A stretch of DNA of 10,289 nt, taken from JAZLJD01 sp045617725. Lineage in GTDB: Bacteria > Bacillota > Clostridia > Lachnospirales > Lachnospiraceae. The position numbers and the translations under genes are program-made. Below are positions 6,636 through 10,289 of this stretch, piece after piece; positions within the stretch are counted from its first letter, which is position 1; each line of letters opens with the position of its first letter. The notes under the pieces are model-generated. The model did no database searches and was not told the origin of the DNA. It saw only the letters and a program-made list of their open reading frames with translations. The stretch is from positions 1-10,289 of the forward strand of contig JAZLJD010000078.1 of assembly GCA_045617725.1 (NCBI GenBank), given 5' to 3'.

Positions 6636-7742
6636 ATGAAGAAGCTCTTTATGGAGAGAAGAATCCTGAAGCTTGTGTTGGTTCTTCTTTTCCTTGTATC
6701 CCTTGCTCTGTATTTCATTTTGACAGCATACGGAGAAGGTTGTATAAATAAACAATCGGACATTACCGCTTACAGGGAATGGGCCGGGGACCAAAAGTAC
6801 GGTCAAATCAGTTGCTACTTCGACAAGAACGCGTACATTTCGGAATATACGGTTCAGGAAACGAAATTCAATATCAACAATGAACTTCGGCAGCTCGGAA
6901 AGCAGGAGGAGACGGAATCCGATCATTTCCTCTATGCGTACTACGGCGAAAGCGAAGGCCGTATAGCGAGCGAGGAACGAAGCGTTTCCGTGAAGATGCG
7001 GCTTGTGGGCGGGGATTATTTTCTTTTGCATCCGCTTAAGATGCTGACCGGAACCTACTTCACTCCCGCCGATGTCATGCAGGATTACTGCATTGTGGAT
7101 GAGGAAGTGGCCTTCGAACTTTTTGGCTCCGACAATATTGCCGGACAGCTTGTAGTGCTGGATGGCTGCGAATTCATCGTAAGAGGCGTTTTCGAGAGCA
7201 ATACGGAGCGGTTCCACGAGGCAGCAGGAGACAGCGGCAAGATCGTCTATGTTTCCCAGGACGGTTACGCGCAGAGCCTGGGCTATGGCCTTAACGATGC
7301 AAGGCCCGTCGATGCGTATGAGTTCGTTCTTCCGAACGATGTGCCCGGATATGCACTGGACATCGTGAAGAAGTGCTTTTCCGACAGCAGTACGGCGCTT
7401 TTGATCGATCAGTCCGAACGCTTTGACATGGAGAATCTTTGGGAGATTTTTAAGCATCGCTCGGAGCGTTCCATGATTGTAACGAGATATTATTATCCCT
7501 TCTGGGAGAATATAGCGAGGGCTTACGAGGACATTCTGGCCCGCGTATTTGCGGGAAGGGCCCTGTGCCTTTTGATTTGTGGCGTTTTGTTCGTGACGCT
7601 GCTCGTGTATCTTTATCGAAATCTCCGCCCCAGTGGCGCTGATATAAAGAATTTCTTTGAAAAAATCGTCGAAGGCGTGCGTAAGTTGTTCCGTCGGAAG
7701 CGATTTAGGGAAAGTGAGGTTCAAAATGAAGAAAATCTTTAA
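6636..7742 (+). CDS. Two-helix membrane protein with MacB-like extracytoplasmic domain
   Basis: The 368 aa protein has an N-terminal membrane helix (about 11-31), a large extracytoplasmic region (32-308), a second helix (about 309-326) and a basic cytosolic tail (327-368). Residues about 115-190 closely resemble the MacB periplasmic core domain: GGDYFLLHPLKMLTGTYF, then a VDEEVAFELFG segment and DGCEFIVRGVF. In MacB/FtsX-type exporters this domain lies between helix 1 and three further helices of the FtsX domain; here only one helix follows, so no transport unit is recognisable. Two Cys (36, 60) lie close after helix 1, with further Cys at 152, 178 and 247. The start follows AGGAG (6620-6624) at a loose 11 nt spacing. 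It probably partners the preceding adaptor, but not as a transporter itself. The domain call is from pattern recognition only. Confidence 0.75.
   Translation: MKKLFMERRILKLVLVLLFLVSLALYFILTAYGEGCINKQSDITAYREWAGDQKYGQISCYFDKNAYISEYTVQETKFNINNELRQLGKQEETESDHFLYAYYGESEGRIASEERSVSVKMRLVGGDYFLLHPLKMLTGTYFTPADVMQDYCIVDEEVAFELFGSDNIAGQLVVLDGCEFIVRGVFESNTERFHEAAGDSGKIVYVSQDGYAQSLGYGLNDARPVDAYEFVLPNDVPGYALDIVKKCFSDSSTALLIDQSERFDMENLWEIFKHRSERSMIVTRYYYPFWENIARAYEDILARVFAGRALCLLICGVLFVTLLVYLYRNLRPSGADIKNFFEKIVEGVRKLFRRKRFRESEVQNEENL
7714..7728 (+). promoter_or_regulatory. Ribosome binding site and start codon deciding the lipoprotein start
   Basis: GTGAGG (7714-7719) lies 6 nt before the ATG at 7726. 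The frame is open further upstream to an ATG at 7657, but starting there would put 23 extra residues before an otherwise perfect lipoprotein signal peptide, so 7726 is preferred. Confidence 0.85.
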
Positions 7743-10176
7743 AAAATCTATGGTTATGATTTTGCTTTTAGCCATGACGGTATCCGTTTTTTCCGGATGT
7801 AACCTTTTTGGCAAAAGAGTAAAGGAAGACCCGAATGCGGCTGCCAAACTGGCCGAAAGCAAGCAATATGTTTGGAAACTGAATGAATTGTATTCTGCTA
7901 AGGAAGTTTACAACTATTTGTATGCCGATTCAATTTACGGAAAGGGCATGGCCGTTGATGCAGCGGCACCGATAACTGCGGCACAGGATGCTTCCATGAA
8001 CCGGTATATAAGAAGTGTCAATACTTCCGCGGATCGTGTATATATCTGCGTGGAAGCCAGTGGCTACTCGGATGATACCTGTGAGTACTTTACCAAAGAC
8101 GAAGCGTTCTCCATGAAGTTTGATGGAACGGATAAGCGTGATGAGTATGTTCCGACAGGTGAGAACAGTTACAATTACGATGAAGAGACCGGAGCCAGCT
8201 CAGGTTATTCGAAGTCCTATAACAACTGGACCATCGACAAGGACGGAAATCATTATTATTACTGCTATGAGTACAGATACAGCTACGGCCCTTACACGGA
8301 CGATTACAGCTATGATTATTCCAACGAGGAATACATGGAGAAGAGCAGCATTGTGAAGTTTGACTCCAAGGGGAATCTCCTCAAGGAGGCTGAGCTTCCC
8401 GAGGAAATCTCTTATGTAAGTACCATGAAGCTTCTTGACAACGGTCAGATTCTTGTTGGCGGCAGCGAGGCACTTTATACTTTGGACCAGGATCTCAATG
8501 TAGTGAAGAAAATCGGACTTACAAACTTTGCCCTGAATTCCCTGAATCAGCTTTCCAGCGGCCGCGTGATTGCAATCGGTTACAATACCAATGATTACAT
8601 GGATGAAGTAAGAGAGCTGAATCTTGAGACAGGTACTTTCGGCGAGAAGCTTGTTTCCAAGGTAAATCTCTGGGACAGCCATCCCGGTAAGGCCAGTGAT
8701 CTGATTATAGCAGGCAACACCGGTATTTACAGCTACAACTTCGGCGATGAAGAGCAGAAGCTGATTATGGACTTTATCGATTCGGATTTACCGAACACCT
8801 GGTTCTCCAACATTGTTGCAGTGGATGATACCCATATGTTGGGCGTTTATTCCGATTATGATGATAATTCCACGACCTCTCATGTCGTTATGATGACCAA
8901 GGTTCCGCCTGAGGAAGTAAAGGACAAGGTAATTCTTGAAATTGCGTGCCTGTATCCCGATTCCGACATGATGAAGAACGTGGTTAACTTCAACAAGACG
9001 AACGAAGAGTATCGTTTCCGTATCCGGGATTACAGTATTTATGAATCCGATGCAGATTGGGATGCCGGCGTTAAGAAGCTGAACAATGATATCATTGCCG
9101 GAAATACCCCGGACATTCTGGTTTATAACACCGGACTTGCATATAACAACTACGTATCCAAGGGACTCTTTGCCGATATCCGCGAGCTGATGGATGAGGA
9201 TGAGGAATTCAATCGTGAAGATTATCTTGAGAACGTTCTCGATGCGTTTACCATTGGCGATGTATGTTACACGATGCCTGTTTCCTTCTCGGTTCAGTCC
9301 ATGGCTATGAAGTCTTCCCTGGTAGATAAGTATCCCGTATGGAATGCAGCTGCCATGAAGGATTTGTGGGAGCAGTTCCCTTCGGCCAAAATGTATGAGT
9401 ACATGACCCGTGAGGGCTTCATTGAGGCGATTCTTGCATTCGCCGGAAGTGATTATGTGGACTGGAATAAGGGAACCTGTGATTTCACCGGCGATGAATT
9501 TAAGGCAGTCATTGATCTGGCCAAGAAGTTCCCTGAAGCCATTGAGGATTCGGACTATGTATATGATGACGAGTACTGGGCTGAATATGACATGATGTAC
9601 AGAAACAACAAGGTACTGGCTTGCAATGTTTACCTGTCAAGCCTTAAGGACCTTCGTTATACCCGCTACGGTCAGTTCGGCGAGGAAATCTCCCTGGTGG
9701 GATATCCTTCCTCCGACGGCAAGGGAAGCTTCTTAAATGTCGACAAAGGCTTTTCCATCATCAGCAAGGGTTATCATCAGGATGTCTGCTGGGATTTCAT
9801 CAAGCAGAACCTGACACCGGAAGCACAGGAAGCACTTTCTTACAGCTTCCCTGTTTACAAGAAAGCGTATGACGAGCTGAAGAAAGATGCCATGGAGCGT
9901 ACCTACTGGGAAGATTCGAACGGTAATCGTGAGTATTATGAGGATTACTACTATGTTGGCAATGAGCAGATTGTAATCCCGACCATGACCGAAGCAGAAG
10001 TGGAAGAGGTATACAACTTCATTACCTCCGTAGATAATGTACCCAACTATGACGCAGAACTTACCAAGATTGTGTATGAAGAGGCCGGCGCTTACTGGAG
10101 CGGCCAGAAATCTCTGGATGATGTATGTAAAGTAATTCAGAGCCGTGCACGCACGTATATCAGCGAGAACATGTAA
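7726..10176 (+). CDS. Large extracellular solute-binding lipoprotein with N-terminal propeller-like region
   Basis: The 816 aa product is the presumed substrate-binding component of the importer, anchored to the outer face of the membrane. A signal peptide (basic MKKIFKK, hydrophobic 8-21) ends in the lipobox VFSGC, making Cys25 the lipidated residue. Residues about 95-395 show repeated short strands of WD/PQQ-like type, such as VKFDSKGNLL, MKLLDNGQILVGG and SSGRVIAIG, suggesting a beta-propeller. An insert at about 146-203 is rich in Tyr, Asp, Ser and Glu. Residues about 400-816 resemble an extracellular solute-binding protein (SBP_bac_1 class), with KLNNDIIAGNTPDILVYN (450-467), YTMPVSFSVQSMAMKSSLV and a late MTEAEVEEV segment. 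It is about twice the usual length. The start overlaps the upstream gene by 17 nt. It could sense or bind polysaccharide, but the ligand is unknown. Confidence 0.85.
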   Translation: MKKIFKKSMVMILLLAMTVSVFSGCNLFGKRVKEDPNAAAKLAESKQYVWKLNELYSAKEVYNYLYADSIYGKGMAVDAAAPITAAQDASMNRYIRSVNTSADRVYICVEASGYSDDTCEYFTKDEAFSMKFDGTDKRDEYVPTGENSYNYDEETGASSGYSKSYNNWTIDKDGNHYYYCYEYRYSYGPYTDDYSYDYSNEEYMEKSSIVKFDSKGNLLKEAELPEEISYVSTMKLLDNGQILVGGSEALYTLDQDLNVVKKIGLTNFALNSLNQLSSGRVIAIGYNTNDYMDEVRELNLETGTFGEKLVSKVNLWDSHPGKASDLIIAGNTGIYSYNFGDEEQKLIMDFIDSDLPNTWFSNIVAVDDTHMLGVYSDYDDNSTTSHVVMMTKVPPEEVKDKVILEIACLYPDSDMMKNVVNFNKTNEEYRFRIRDYSIYESDADWDAGVKKLNNDIIAGNTPDILVYNTGLAYNNYVSKGLFADIRELMDEDEEFNREDYLENVLDAFTIGDVCYTMPVSFSVQSMAMKSSLVDKYPVWNAAAMKDLWEQFPSAKMYEYMTREGFIEAILAFAGSDYVDWNKGTCDFTGDEFKAVIDLAKKFPEAIEDSDYVYDDEYWAEYDMMYRNNKVLACNVYLSSLKDLRYTRYGQFGEEISLVGYPSSDGKGSFLNVDKGFSIISKGYHQDVCWDFIKQNLTPEAQEALSYSFPVYKKAYDELKKDAMERTYWEDSNGNREYYEDYYYVGNEQIVIPTMTEAEVEEVYNFITSVDNVPNYDAELTKIVYEEAGAYWSGQKSLDDVCKVIQSRARTYISENM

Positions 10177-10289
10177 AACTTGGGCCCTTGGGGCTCTGGG
10201 GGTGGTGTGGACCCTCGGGGACGGGGCTGGTGGTTCATTTCAAAAGAAGAGAGAGAGACTCAGTTGAGTCGCTCTCTAAGTCGGAGGCC
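10177..10289 (+). other. G-rich 3' flank of the transporter operon
   Basis: No gene is visible in these last 113 bases. The + strand is strikingly G-rich, with runs of three or more G at 10182-10184, 10190-10193, 10198-10202, 10217-10220 and 10223-10226. The gaps between them are 5, 4, 14 and 2 nt. This is close to, but not strictly, a G-quadruplex pattern because of the 14 nt gap. Confidence 0.5.
10250..10277. terminator. Hairpin after the lipoprotein gene, possible transcript end
   Basis: AGAGAG (10250-10255) pairs with CTCTCT (10272-10277) and GACTC (10257-10261) with GAGTC (10266-10270). One A/G mismatch separates the two helices and a 4 nt AGTT loop caps them. No T tract follows on the + strand, so it is not a classical intrinsic terminator for the operon. 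On the - strand it would be followed by a T-rich stretch (complement of 10241-10249), so it may instead, or also, end a transcript coming from the right. Confidence 0.45.

Noticed and set aside
7657..7725. Upstream ATG as the start of the lipoprotein gene
   Set aside because: It would add 23 residues before a complete lipoprotein signal peptide and increase the overlap with the upstream gene. The ATG at 7726 has a good ribosome binding site.
6543..7862. 439-codon open frame on the - strand opposite the MacB-like gene
   Set aside because: It lies antisense to a well-supported gene with its own ribosome binding site and family signature. Its translation shows no recognisable domain, so it is a by-product of codon bias on the + strand.
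1..10289. CRISPR array, tRNA, rRNA, insertion-sequence transposase or phage gene
   Set aside because: No regularly spaced repeats, no tRNA-like cloverleaf with recognisable conserved arms, and no transposase, integrase or phage protein was seen on either strand.

Overview
The window looks like part of a Clostridia chromosome, most plausibly a Lachnospiraceae-type gut or rumen bacterium. The reasons are a clpP-clpX-engB order of Firmicutes type, moderate GC content, AGGAG-type ribosome binding sites, and a CUT1-type sugar ABC importer that carries no ATPase gene of its own. The taxonomic assignment is inference; no rRNA is present.

Layout, all on the + strand. (1) 2-1775: protein quality control. 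The 3' part of clpP (its start lies off the left edge) overlaps the complete clpX by 8 nt, and a strong intrinsic terminator follows at 1816-1850. (2) 1776-2167: a gene-free 392 bp region. It holds an 11 bp direct repeat, the terminator, a densely structured block (about 1850-1978) that folds on paper like a three-arm RNA, and a control region in front of engB. That control region has a near-consensus promoter overlapped by a 16 bp perfect palindrome and followed by a 12-5-12 inverted repeat. (3) 2168-2764: engB/ysxC, the ribosome-assembly GTPase. lon, commonly found between clpX and engB in Firmicutes, is absent here. (4) 2904-10176: a tightly packed five-gene operon: two CUT1-type sugar ABC permeases, an HlyD/membrane-fusion-type adaptor with a very long Ala-rich helical domain, a two-helix membrane protein with a MacB-like extracytoplasmic domain but no FtsX transport domain, and an 816-residue lipoprotein that joins an N-terminal propeller-like region to a C-terminal solute-binding domain. 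(5) 10177-10289: a G-rich 3' flank and a hairpin, with no gene seen.

The most interesting part is the five-gene operon. Its permeases and solute-binding lipoprotein belong to a sugar importer, whereas the adaptor and the MacB-like domain are normally parts of exporters or cell-envelope machines. Gene spacing (1 nt overlap, 11 nt, 14 nt, 17 nt overlap) argues that all five products act together. No ATPase is encoded in the window, so a shared MsmK/UgpC-type ATPase from elsewhere is presumed. My working inference is an envelope-spanning variant of a CUT1 importer in a monoderm cell, with the adaptor and MacB-like protein forming an extracellular scaffold around the permeases and lipoprotein. 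The substrate cannot be read from the sequence.
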